64,000 nt of DNA, taken from the NCBI GenBank assembly GCA_002812745.2, contig NCSJ02000233.1, positions 1-64,000 of the forward strand. The letters run 5' to 3'. Both the position numbers and the translations under genes were made by a program. The notes under the pieces are model-generated. The model saw only the letters and a list, made by a program, of their open reading frames with translations, was not told where the DNA came from and searched no databases. The stretch is from Scytalidium lignicola. Lineage: Eukaryota; Ascomycota; Leotiomycetes. Position 1 is the stretch's first letter; every line of letters starts with the position of its first letter. This document shows positions 34,459-44,608 of this stretch, one piece after another.

Positions 34459-35445
34459 ATGGTCACATATCGTGAGTGCATTGCCATCGTGCAAGTTGCC
34501 TTTTACGTTCCTGCTCTCATTGGGGGCATATTCCTGGCCTTGCACCATGGCTTCGCCAAGAGCTCTGGCTGGGTTCTTCTGATAACGTTCTCTCTTCTTC
34601 GACTTATCGGCGCCATTCTCGAGATCGTTGGAATCGACCATCCTACTAAACAGGTCATCACTGGTGCGATCGTTTGTATTTCTATCGGCCTTTCACCCTT
34701 AACTCTGATGTGTCTCGGTTTGATGTCAAGAGTGTACGTATTTGGATTTTGTGTCCAACTATACATTCGGATATTCAGTACTAATTATTTTTACAGTAAC
34801 CAGGCTGTCGGTGAGCCAATCTCAAGCAAAATCTACAAAGGGATCAATTTGGTGGGTCTCATCGCTTTTTGCCTTGGTATATATGGAGGAACAAAGCAGG
34901 CAAGCTCGACTGCAGCAGACTACACACATGTCAACAACGATAGCAAGGCCGCAGTCGTTCTATTCACTGCCATCTTCATTGTCGCATTTTTTATGTTCCT
35001 AAGCCTGGTAACACGACTCTCGGTCGTACCACACGGAGAGAAGAGATTATTGCTTGCAGTTGGACTATCGTGGCCCTTCCTCACCGTCCGATATATCTAT
35101 GCTCTCGTGGCTGACTTTGCTCACAATAAACACTTCAATTCTTACTTCGGAAACCCGACGATCTACCTCCTCATGGCTGTACTCACAGAGTGCATTGTCA
35201 TTGTTATTTGTGAGGTCATGGGATTCACTCTACGTAGTATTCCCAAGGGCGAGCCGTTGAGAACTTCGGATACGGAGATGCATGACAGCCATATGCCGGT
35301 AAACTCTGGAGCGTATTCCCATGAAGAGAATGTTCCGCTGAGTAATGGTCCGACAATCCCTACCCTAATGCCTAAGAGACTGCCTAAGGGACCAATATCT
35401 TGGTTGTATTTCCAAGCTAAGGAACATTTCCAGTCACACGATTAG
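34459..35445 (+). CDS. Seven-helix integral membrane protein (DUF7702-like)
   Basis: Exons 34459-34733 and 34797-35445 give 307 residues. The 63-bp intron is a multiple of three and has no stop, so it could be translated if retained; its GTACGT donor, TACTAAT branch site and TTACAG acceptor mark it as an intron. About seven hydrophobic segments are visible, starting with IVQVAFYVPALIGGIFLAL and ending with LMAVLTECIVIVICEVMGF, and the last 70 residues form a polar, probably cytoplasmic tail. This pattern matches a widespread ascomycete family of unknown function. A receptor-like or transport role cannot be told apart from sequence. Confidence 0.82.
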   Translation: MVTYRECIAIVQVAFYVPALIGGIFLALHHGFAKSSGWVLLITFSLLRLIGAILEIVGIDHPTKQVITGAIVCISIGLSPLTLMCLGLMSRVYVFGFCVQLYIRIFSTNYFYSNQAVGEPISSKIYKGINLVGLIAFCLGIYGGTKQASSTAADYTHVNNDSKAAVVLFTAIFIVAFFMFLSLVTRLSVVPHGEKRLLLAVGLSWPFLTVRYIYALVADFAHNKHFNSYFGNPTIYLLMAVLTECIVIVICEVMGFTLRSIPKGEPLRTSDTEMHDSHMPVNSGAYSHEENVPLSNGPTIPTLMPKRLPKGPISWLYFQAKEHFQSHD

Positions 35446-36521
35446 GAGAGATGATGGGAGCCAAGGTGGAAAATGGAGACGAGGAGGATAGGTTATTGGA
35501 TGTGTGTTAATGATTCCTGTTTTGGTCTTGGGTACTCTCTTTCGTCTTGCAATCAGATAATGCTATAGCGTGTTGGACGACACTACTATTGTTTATAGAG
35601 TTTTATAGGAGTTCAATTGTCAGCGCTAGTCGTAAATCATTTACTATGACATACTCAATATATATTTTTGTTGGTATTGACCTCATACGTCTGTACATGA
35701 CCGTGCACGGCAGAATATCCGCTCCAGGGATTGGGTCGGTAAATGCCCGCTGTCCATATCATCACCGGGTACTAGTTGGGGAAATTCATGGCCTTCACTT
35801 TACTAGAGTTCAAAGCAGAGAAGGCGGTATGCTTAACTACCGTAGACGGTGAGGAATCAATTGAGATCTAACATCCATATAGTTGGTCAACAGTTCAGCT
35901 CGCGGACAAATGCGGCACAAATGTGGCACAGTGGTCAAAAGACACGGCTGACAGGCTCAGGCCCAAAACCCCTAAACTAGATCGGGAAATTCGCGGGCGA
36001 CGAGGCCGTAGAGTACGGAGGTACAGCGATCGGAATGAGATGTTCGTTAAAACGTCTAACCACCCCTAAATCTGACTTAAGGTTCTCACTAGTGGTAATT
36101 TCTAAGATCCATTAGAATCTATATATATATATCTCACCTCCTAAAGGTCTTTAGCAAGAGAGTCAGACAGACTCTATATGCAATATTTGTTGCGTATACG
36201 TTAACCTTACGGGTGATCCAGGTGATCGCCACTCACCAGGGTTCGGAAATTAGTATGTAGAATTTAGTAAAAATTAATTAATTAACTAATTAATTAATTT
36301 TAATTTTAATTTTCAAAAATTAATTTAGTATTAATTTAAGTTCATACTAATTAAAATTAATTTAGTAAATACTACAATTAATTAAAATANCTAATTAAAT
36401 ACTAAATCACGTGATTAAAAAATTAAACATTATATTTATAATAATTGAACTTATAATTTTATATGTTGGTAGAATAGTGGNTACGTACACGTGATATTCA
36501 CGTGCCCCTGTAAGCTAGTCC
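35446..36521. other. Repeat-rich intergenic region
   Basis: Contains dispersed repeat copy B (listed separately), a TATA-rich tract at about 36120-36135, and a low-complexity AATTAATT block at 36270-36400. A small palindrome, CACGTGATATTCACGTG, lies at about 36488-36504. No gene is supported. Confidence 0.5.
35920..35996 (+). repeat. Dispersed repeat copy B (inverted partner at 31143-31214)
   Basis: Matches the reverse complement of 31143-31214 from AATGTGGCAC to GGGAAATTCGCGG with a few gaps and substitutions. Similarity ends on both sides, so this is a discrete dispersed unit, not a gene duplication. Confidence 0.65.
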
Positions 36522-36579
36522 CGATTAGGTAGTGGGAGCGAGCGAAGCTCCTACAGCTTCGCTCTCCCACCCCTAATCG
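36522..36579. repeat. GC-rich perfect-loop hairpin in AT-rich DNA
   Basis: Left arm 36522-36548 and right arm 36556-36579 pair over about 24 bp with one small bulge (CGATTAGG...GAGCGAAGC against GCTTCGCTC...CCTAATCG), leaving a 7-base loop TCCTACA. The arms are GC-rich while the surroundings are AT-rich. It could be a small fold-back repeat or a structured transcript. Confidence 0.65.
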
Positions 36580-36738
36580 AACAACAACCATGGAATAGCA
36601 CAACGAGTATATTACGTATAATTGCGTACTGTACTACGTGCTACAGGTGAACCGACAATAACTTTACCTTTGGCTTTTATAAGTTTAATATATATTAATA
36701 ATATATAACTTCTTCAGTAACTGCTTAGGATAATAGTA

Positions 36739-37221
36739 GGGGATACTTAAATCCACCCGCAACATACCTAAATCCACTCAAAATCGCCGGTATCAGTTTC
36801 TTTTCAGGCAATAGCACTCCATTTCAACTTAATTTTTAAGCAAAAAGTACAAAATTCAATCAAATATATATTTGATAATATTGAAGTTTTATCTGTAATA
36901 ATAAGAATTAATTTATATTTTATAAAAGTTTCTAGTTATTTTAATTGATAATATATACTTTAAATTCTCTTTTGTTTTGTTGTACAACTCTTAATTTCAA
37001 GATAATTAAATAAATGTTGATGAGCACTAAATTATAGTGTTGCATGAGCTGTGAACAACCTAAAAGCTGCTGTACTATAAGTTACTTATAGCCTGAAGGT
37101 CATTATATATACGTAAGTACAAGGCGTTTAGTGTATCGCGCAGGCATGTGGTCTGCGTAATAGCCGATACCGGCGATTTTGGGTGGATTTAGGTATGTTG
37201 CGGGTGGATTTAAGTATCCCC
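36739..37221. mobile_element. hAT-type MITE, 483 bp, with 56-bp TIRs and 8-bp target duplication
   Basis: The ends GGGGATACTTAAATCCACCC and its reverse complement extend to inverted repeats of about 56 bp (36739-36794 and 37166-37221) with only one or two mismatches. TAATAGTA flanks both sides exactly (36731-36738 and 37222-37229). An 8-bp target duplication is typical of hAT elements. The interior is AT-rich and non-coding, so it must depend on a transposase elsewhere. The near-identical TIRs suggest a fairly recent insertion that has escaped RIP. Confidence 0.88.
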
Positions 37222-37369
37222 TAATAGTAATAAGGATAAAGTTCTACAGTCTCAGGAATTAAAATACTCATATCATCGCATGGTGTTAGACGTGCAAAAG
37301 GGAAATCCCAATCGCTGACTGCTTATACCCGTATATATTCGCTAATCACACCCGCTAACACATGGTTGA

Positions 37370-37460
37370 TTTAGGATAAGAATATATATAGAGTGCGTAA
37401 TAATATGTGAATTGAACACGAGGATTCTACTCTCGTGGTAACTAAGGCTATTATATAGTG
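37370..37460 (-). repeat. LTR relic related to the 4756-5100 LTR
   Basis: The segment around TTGAACACGAGGATTCTACT and its inverted half CTCGTGG matches the LTR near 4870-4930 (TTGAACATGAGGAGTCTACT), in the same orientation, followed in both by TATATAG. Farther out the match fades. It is probably a degenerate solo LTR of the same or a sister family; the copy here keeps more CG pairs. Confidence 0.5.
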
Positions 37461-38115
37461 AGTGTAATCTAGCATTCATCTATTATTTCTAGCCTGCTCT
37501 AGCCTCCAGAGCTCTGGAGCACTCTGGTTCTTGCATATCATGCGACTTTATCGTAATCCTAGTTGCTAATCAGTTCAATAGCTAGTGTAGTCTTACAAAA
37601 ATAATATATTCTCGATGCGGTGGCCTGATTAGGAAATGCGGAAAGCAGTCTGCTGTTGGTGACTTCATCCATAGAAAGCAGCTCAGTGAAAAATGCCAAA
37701 AAAGNAAAAAAGTCGGGGGAAGGGATTAGCGGCGGACACTGTACGGTACTTTCATGCACGCGGCCCGTTGCGGAGCTGGAGTGACGGTACTTTGACCCAC
37801 GGACAGCCTCGAGGTTCTTTCAGCCTCAGCCTCAAGCAAAAGTACTTCATCGCAGCGATTCTGCTTTGGACAACTGTGCCATCCATCATTGCTGCTGTCA
37901 CACATCTATGGTGATCAACCGCGGCGAATCACTCTTCCTCTCCCCTCCCCTCCTCTCGTCTCGTAATTGTTGCTGAGCTGTCGCCGCCCGAATCCCGTCG
38001 ACTTCGACGCCCCCTCCCCTCAGTTTTCGCCCTCCCTATGTTATGCCATACCTTTGAACATCTGAATCCTACACTTTCTACACTTTTCTTAATACGTTGC
38101 CACCGCCCCATAAAA

Positions 38116-40091
38116 ATGCAAATCACCAAAGCTCTCGTCGACAATGCCGATGCACTTTCTGACGGTGGAAGCATGGACTCCTCCGCGTCGTCTCAAGATG
38201 CCTCAACCCCAGAACCCTCTGGCTCTTCTGACGATGACTTTCCCGCGCCTGACGAAAGCTCGCACAATGCCACTACTGATGTTCAATACACATTAGAAAC
38301 GCAAGCTAGTGCCTCCACCGTCGCGTCTGAGCTCCCCGTGCCTAACGACCCACCGACTGCTGCGGATTGGAATGCCTATCGCCAGGTCTTCACGCAGCTG
38401 TACGTTGCCGAAGGCCGCACTCTAAGAGACACCATGCAGATTATGGAGCAGACGTACAAATTCAAAGCAACGTGAGAATCCCACCTTCTACGCACTAGGA
38501 GCCTTCTAATTGCGAGTGGCATCTCTCTAGTCCCCGAATGTTTAAGAAGCGAGCGGCAGATTGGGGACTTCGAAAGTATCATCCTCGGAAGACTTCCGCT
38601 AACACAGATGACCCACCGATGAACCGCTCTGTCTCTGGCCCCTTTCAAAACTCGGTGGCGCTCCGCCGTTCCCCAAATCTTATAAGTCATGGAAGCTCGT
38701 ATCGCCGCAAGCCTTCAAATCGGCCCCAATGGTACAAGTTCAATAACGAAACCAGCAAGTTCTCGCGGAGTAGTCAAACTAGCCCGCCTTTCCAACCTTT
38801 ATCGTCGTCAGATCAAGAGTCATCGGACAGTCCGGAAATATTCGCATCATCAAGCTCTAAAAGGAGTATCCAAGGTTCAATCCACCCATACCGTCAATCT
38901 CAGCACGGCACGCCTAGCTTTCGTATCAGCAGAACTTCTCCAAAGATGAGGTCACGGACTGAAATCGACCTGACAGAGATTACCAGGCGACCTGGACGTC
39001 AGTATAACCATGACGAAGATATAGAGCGATATCTGAGAAGAAAAGAGCCGAATTTGAGTCTAACCCGATTTCGAGCTATTTCATATGACCTGAAGGTTGT
39101 TGAGGCGATTCTGGACCAAGTCCACCAATACTATGATTCCTTCACAGACGTGCAATGGATACGGAAGTTTCCCAGTTCTCCGCGCACTGTCATGAAGGAA
39201 ATGACGCTATGTATTGACTTGGGTCAGGCGTTCCCTCAAGGCAAAGAAGCCCCAATTCATCCAACTCAGATTTTCGGACGATATATGGTTGCGGTGGAGC
39301 TGTTGAAGAGCAGGAGGCTCAAAGACCAGCAAGAAGGCTGGCGACTGATCCATGAGGCTTTTGACTTATTCAAGCCAGTTCTTGCACAGCAACACACACA
39401 ACTTCTACGCTATTTCTTCCAACAAATTTATGATTACCGCCTAAACGACCACCCAGACATCCGAAAGCGTATTTTTGAGCTCGCAACAGCCATGGCATCC
39501 GTTACACTTGGCGAGCAGCATCCCATCACTCGAATTTGTCACCTTCTTCCTCAGGTCGAGGAAAAAGACGAGATCTGCGTTTTGGCCTGGCGAAAGTCTC
39601 TGGAGCTGATTGATGCGAACCTCGGCGAGGCATCTGATGACAGTCTTCGCTCGAAACTCGCTCTGTCTGGGGATCTAATTGATCAATCCAAATTCCAAGA
39701 AGCCGAAAATCTCCTGCTACGAATGCTGAGAACACCTGGTCGCGTGCCGACAGACTACTATATGAGATCGACTTTGCTCCGGCTTGCGTGGCTCTACCGT
39801 CTTCAAAATAAATATACTGAGGCGGAAGACTCTCTGTACGAGGTCATGAGGCGATGTCGACAATGTAACCTTGGTGGGATAGAACCAGCTGATGCAATTT
39901 ATATTGCAGCCCAGACGAATCTCGCGCAGAGCTTGTGCAGCCGCAAGGAGTTTCACCCAGGCGAAGTCGTCCTGCAGGCTGCACTCGACTCATGTACACG
40001 TACATATGGGCCAGAGCATGGGTATACGACTAGCGTGGCAGATGAATTGGAGAAGATCAGCCGTACCATCGCCAACTTGCACATCAAGTAG
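38116..40091 (+). CDS. Clr5-domain protein with TPR-like C-terminus
   Basis: Exons 38116-38471 and 38531-40091 give 638 residues. After an acidic Ser/Asp-rich N-terminus, a Clr5 domain spans the exon junction at about residues 75-125 (DWNAYRQVFTQLYVAEGRTL ... FKKRAADWGLRKYH). Clr5 is a DNA-binding-type module found in many fungal proteins. A Ser/Arg-rich disordered region follows, and the last 300 residues are helical with TPR-like pairs (KFQEAENLLLRML, KYTEAEDSLYEVM). A nuclear regulatory role is likely but no target can be named. An in-frame ATG at 38038 would add 26 residues; the one at 38116 has the better context (aaaaATG). The upstream DNA is CT-rich, a usual promoter feature. Confidence 0.83.
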
Positions 40092-40350
40092 GTAGGGCTT
40101 GTTCAGTTGGGCAACACTGTTTTATGCATGCCTTGACTTTGTATGTAGCTAAAGTAAACACTGAATTATGCGAACGATGATCACGCTTGGCTTCCGGCAT
40201 ACCAACGAAGTGGAGCTTTGGTCTCCGTACACGAATCAATCCTTTTCTAATCCTCCAGTCTTTTCAATCGATGCTCTAATCTCTATCACACAGACAAGGT
40301 TAGAAGCTATGGGTGATCACCTGTGGTTTCTCTAAACTGCTTCAGCTTAC

Positions 40351-40746
40351 ATGCGGCGATGGATCAAGGTCATCTCGCAAGATGAATTTCACAAGACTAT
40401 CGAGAATGAGGCTGCTGGCGCCATTATCACCACGGAGATTTTCAGCGACGTCGCATCATATTGGCGGTGGAGTTGGATCAAAAGCGAATGCAAGTACGTC
40501 AAGAGCATTCACGATCGCTTCAGAGACAGCATTCGGCCAGGTGCAGCAATTCCTCACCTGTACGACCGAGCATTGGGATCATTAGAGCTCTTCCTTGTAA
40601 ACGAAGTGCTGAAACGGGGCGCTTTTCTTGGGGGAGTAATGCCTCAACGACCTGGATTCTCTCAGAACTGGAATGTCAAATGGAGACCTGATGTTGGCCC
40701 GAGTGTTATCGATTGGCCTTCAGCCGAGAAGTGCCAATCAAGATAG
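40351..40746 (+). CDS. Hypothetical protein, 131 residues
   Basis: An uninterrupted frame starting MRRWIKVISQDEF with normal composition, rich in Trp and Arg, ending CQSR. I do not recognise a family. It lies in the 3' direction of the Clr5 gene and converges with the 2H phosphoesterase. It might be a genuine small gene or a conserved fragment; nothing else supports it. Confidence 0.38.
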   Translation: MRRWIKVISQDEFHKTIENEAAGAIITTEIFSDVASYWRWSWIKSECKYVKSIHDRFRDSIRPGAAIPHLYDRALGSLELFLVNEVLKRGAFLGGVMPQRPGFSQNWNVKWRPDVGPSVIDWPSAEKCQSR

Positions 40747-40981
40747 ATCGTCAGGGTCTGTCTGGTCGAACCGACGAGAGGAGGAAGCCTTATCTCGAGC
40801 CGAGCTGGTCTTATCTCCAAGCGGGTGCGTTGAGAAGCTCCCCATCCTGCCTCGTTTTTGCCAAAGAGGGCACGGCACTGATGGTAGAATTCAAACATAT
40901 TTACAGCATTCACATAGAACAAGTCAAGATAAAAATTCTAAGTTCATGAACATGAGATTAGTTAACACTTCAGATTATATA

Positions 40982-41743
40982 TTACAGCGTTGGTTCCATC
41001 TCTCCTAAATAGAAGAGCCGGTGGAATTCGTGCATGGTTTCAAAGGTACAGAACTCCACCGCGCCTAGTTCACACTCTGTCTGTAAAGCCGGGAGATGCT
41101 GCGCATAGATCTTGTGTACCTCCTTTATTTCCTCCACATCTAGATATCGCAGTAGATAAGCAAAGGTAATGTGGAGTCCGTAAGTCTCGTGATTTGGTGC
41201 TCTAAACCCGATTGCATCCGCAATCTTGTCTCGAAGTCGTCTCAGTCGCAACTCCTCTTCTACAGTCGCTCCCTCGACGTCAAGTCCAATACCAACGGTA
41301 AGGCCCCTTAATTGTCGAACGTGTATACGATATGGTGGCCCGAGATCTTCTTGTTCTAATTCTGGCCCAAGTTGCCTGAGCCTTCGAGCAAACTCATCCG
41401 TACATTTAGTAAGACTGTAGGACATCATTTCCACTGGCCATAACCGTGGATCGCGCTCGATTTCTCGAATCCCATCAAGGACGGTCATGTGCCACGATGC
41501 TGGGGGCAAAATATGAATACCCTTCGAAAGAACTGGGTGACATTTCAAATTTGCGTAAAAGGCTTGCAAACCGGCTTGAATGGGAGAGTCGGCGGGGATA
41601 TGACAAAGTGTAGTATTGCCAGGGAAACGTTGCACAACTCCATCGGGACTAAACTTGGAGTTAACACCCTTGGGATATAAGGGATGCTGTGCGGTGAAAC
41701 TCTTTGAGATGGAAGTGTTGTCAAGGGGAGAGATTGTCGACAT
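40982..41743 (-). CDS. 2H phosphoesterase superfamily protein (DUF1868-like)
   Basis: A single exon of 253 residues. Two H-x-T motifs, WHMTVLDG (about residues 84-91) and LHITFAYLLR (about 196-205), are the paired catalytic signatures of the 2H superfamily, whose members hydrolyse cyclic phosphodiesters or ligate RNA. Length, spacing and the opening YPKGVNSKFSPDG fit the DUF1868 group found in fungi and bacteria. The actual substrate is unknown. No signal peptide or membrane segment is visible, so it is likely cytosolic. Confidence 0.82.
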   Translation of the reverse strand: MSTISPLDNTSISKSFTAQHPLYPKGVNSKFSPDGVVQRFPGNTTLCHIPADSPIQAGLQAFYANLKCHPVLSKGIHILPPASWHMTVLDGIREIERDPRLWPVEMMSYSLTKCTDEFARRLRQLGPELEQEDLGPPYRIHVRQLRGLTVGIGLDVEGATVEEELRLRRLRDKIADAIGFRAPNHETYGLHITFAYLLRYLDVEEIKEVHKIYAQHLPALQTECELGAVEFCTFETMHEFHRLFYLGEMEPTL

Positions 41744-42526
41744 ATTCGCTCATTCTTTGCAAATTATCAAACTAGCAAGGGGAGCGATTTCATAAATTCT
41801 AGTTAGAATCGTATTAGAATCGTGGACAACGCAGTCATATATAACGAAAGTGTGCCCCGGTGACCATGAGAGCCTGGTGTCTATGAGGGTTTTTTTATAT
41901 GCATGTCGGTAAGAGATAAGAATCAAGTGCCGAGGGAGAATGGAACAAAGCTGACGCAGTATATTGACATTAAGAAATTGATAATTGGCTCTGTGGCCAC
42001 AATTTTTGACGTCTTAAAGCTAAATAGCTCCCATAGAGGCAAAAATCGTGCAAGCGGCTTGTGATTCTACCGGTTGTATTAGGAGTGGATCGGCATCTGC
42101 GAAGCATCGGAAAGAGATAAAATGTCTCTCTTCACTCACACCACCATCACGTCAACTGTTAAGATTCACGGTTCATCAACCTAAACCAGGCGCATAAATT
42201 AACTGACATGCTCAAAGTGTCCAAAGGCAATGATCTTAACCTCAAGAGGAAAATGAGAGAAAAGTAGAATCTGGTTCTATGGGCTTTTATATCAAATCTA
42301 TAGCTTCTTTGACACCAGTGTGATCGTCACGAGACCATTTCCCTACCGCTTATGAAATTCGCCGCCTCTTAATCACTGGATGGGTGTTGGATACATTTCT
42401 GTGTAGTTGACTGTGCGTAGTTTGCGTCATATATTCTATCGCAGTTATGTTGTTGCATTCTTCGTTGATCCCCATTCCATCATGGTCTCCTATCGATTCT
42501 AGGATATGACTGGTTGTTTCATATCG
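41744..42526. other. Intergenic region
   Basis: No open frame of note. It should contain the promoter of the 2H phosphoesterase and the 3' flank of the transposase; I could not identify terminal inverted repeats here. Confidence 0.4.
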
Positions 42527-43840
42527 TTACTCAGACATCTGATGTTGCTGCAGAGTCAAAACTTCTGCAAAAGCCATTTCTGCAGCTTCTGCCAGCTGTA
42601 TAATACGGACCTGAGCAACTACACTAAGCCTGCCGTATGTCTCATCATCTTCGATATCTTTCCGCAAAGACATTAATTCTTCGGCTGTCCTTGGGAGATC
42701 TAGGACTTCGTGCCGCTGAGCAGTGAGTACTTCTTTTGAAGTACTTGGCACTTGATGAACTTCTATCCGGGTTTCTGCTGTCCTTATCGCCTGGAGTCGA
42801 TCTATCGGTGCTTGTTCTATCCGAGACCAATCAGAGAGAACACAAGGCGCTGCCAGTGCTGTTTGTCGTGCTTCTTTATAGAAAAGAGAGAACCCATGTT
42901 TCCCTGAGTATTCAGTTCTGCCATGATATCTGTATCCAAGCTTTCCATGAAATTCAATTTCCAATGCCTCTAGAAGGCCATGTACTGGGTGCAATTGAAG
43001 TCGACAGAGCTGTATCTTGTTTGTAGAACAGTATTGCACTATTTCAAGACTATTGAAATCGAGGAAAAGATCGCCGATCAAGCGTCTTGGTCTGCCATTG
43101 GCTCGTACTTTTGTTTCTGGATCAAACACTTTCTCAATCCATTTGAAAAGGCTTGTGGAGTCCAGATATCCACTTCTGGACTGTGTATGATGCCAGCTGG
43201 GAGCTGGATTATATTTTGGGTTTCCTTGAGGGGTTCCCGCAGGCCAGATGATCATGGGATCAAGAGATACACCTTCTGCTGAGGTGCATTCGAAAACTGT
43301 GATCCTTCTCTCCTTAGCATTTGTTGAACCCCTGCTTTCCTCTCTTGTAACAATGTCTTTTATTGAATCAGAAGATCCTAGCACAAAGCCTGCTGCGATA
43401 ACGTTGTATGAGTTTCCTCTGAGCACCTTTGTTTCCTCGAGTTCAGGCCCAATGAGATCCAGCCAAGCGTCCATATTGTCATATCTGTGTTGGTTGAGTA
43501 CTCTTCCTTTTAACAATACACCCCACAGAGTTTTCAGCGAATCATGTCGGTTACGCAATGATTGTGTCCAGTTCTTTCTTGGCGCTGTAGTATCATCGTG
43601 CTCAACTGGCTGGGAAAGGGGAACTACTGAATTGCGATGGAGCTTGATGGCATGAGCTATGTTTCGAATGAACTGAACACGCACAGGGTAGCCTTCCTTG
43701 GCCATCCGAACGAAACAGGACCTCCTCTTCTAGTGGTGTTAGGTATTGCTGGCCTTCAGCCTTGCTTCGTCGATCAGGGCGGCCATGGTGACGAGCCCAT
43801 AATGTTGGATACGGAACCCCACTAAGGTCCGAGAGAATAC
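42527..43840 (-). pseudogene. pogo/Fot1-type DDE transposase, frameshifted near its N-terminus
   Basis: The long minus-strand frame (43705-42527, 392 residues) has the DDE_1 layout of fungal pogo/Fot1 transposases: ITVFECTSAEGVSLDPMIIW, a GYLDSTSLFKWIEKVF block, RRLIGDLFLDFNS where the second Asp region normally reads (D)GHxSH, then LQLHPVHGLLEALEIEFHG in place of PPHTSHxxQPLD. Several catalytic-block residues are altered. Upstream, another frame (43840 to about 43705) encodes the missing DNA-binding start (VPYPTLWARHHG ... LTPLEEEVLF), so one frameshift separates them. A heptad-like C-terminus follows. No TIRs were found, so this is an old fragment. Confidence 0.68.
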
Positions 43841-44608
43841 TGTATTGTGTTCTTTTTAGAATGACCTACCTCGGATAGACAAACTTCCGCTTGGTCAGTC
43901 CTTAGCTGATTCGACATAACTTCAATGCTTCAAAAGCCAATACACCTCGAATTGCAAATCCTCCACAACGCGACTTGGTACGATGCTCTTCCGAGGGTAT
44001 CTACCAGTACAAGACGATAACTTCGGGTGAACTTTGGCACAAGTTCTGCAGTAACGTGAAAGAGGCTCGTTCGGACGAGCTTAGATTTAGGCCCCGTTTG
44101 GATTCTCCCTTTGTGTACGGAGGTCGCGGTAAAAAGTTACCGGACTACGCCAAGACGCTAGCTATGCATGCCAACTTAGCAAAAGTCGTGTGTCGATTGA
44201 GGCGGCCCAAAAGTCTTCGCTAACGTGACTCTAAAAACGCTACCTTACATACGCCTAATAATAACAACTTGTTTCATCCCCAACCGGCAAGATATGTCTT
44301 CATCAGCAACATATAACAGCACGGTTCAATTGTGCATAGACGTTGGATGGTGGAGCAAGCTATAATTTCTCATAGACGCAACTGGACTAAAGCCTTTTCT
44401 CTCGCAGCGGAGCGTACCTTACCTACAGTACGGAGATCACTATTGACTACTTTCAACGAGGATGTCATTTAGCTAGGCCGATCTGAGGTCGGCTTGGACT
44501 CAACCCTACCTCTCAGCTCGATGAATGACCCTTGGCAACATGTTAAATTTGTAGTGAATATTGGTCGAAAGATACCTTTCCTCATATTGTCCAAGTCTAG
44601 CCAGGATT

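Noticed and set aside
34734..34796. Reading the DUF7702-like gene as one continuous exon
   Set aside because: The segment keeps frame and lacks stops, but it has a full donor, TACTAAT branch site and acceptor, and its residues do not fit the helix pattern.
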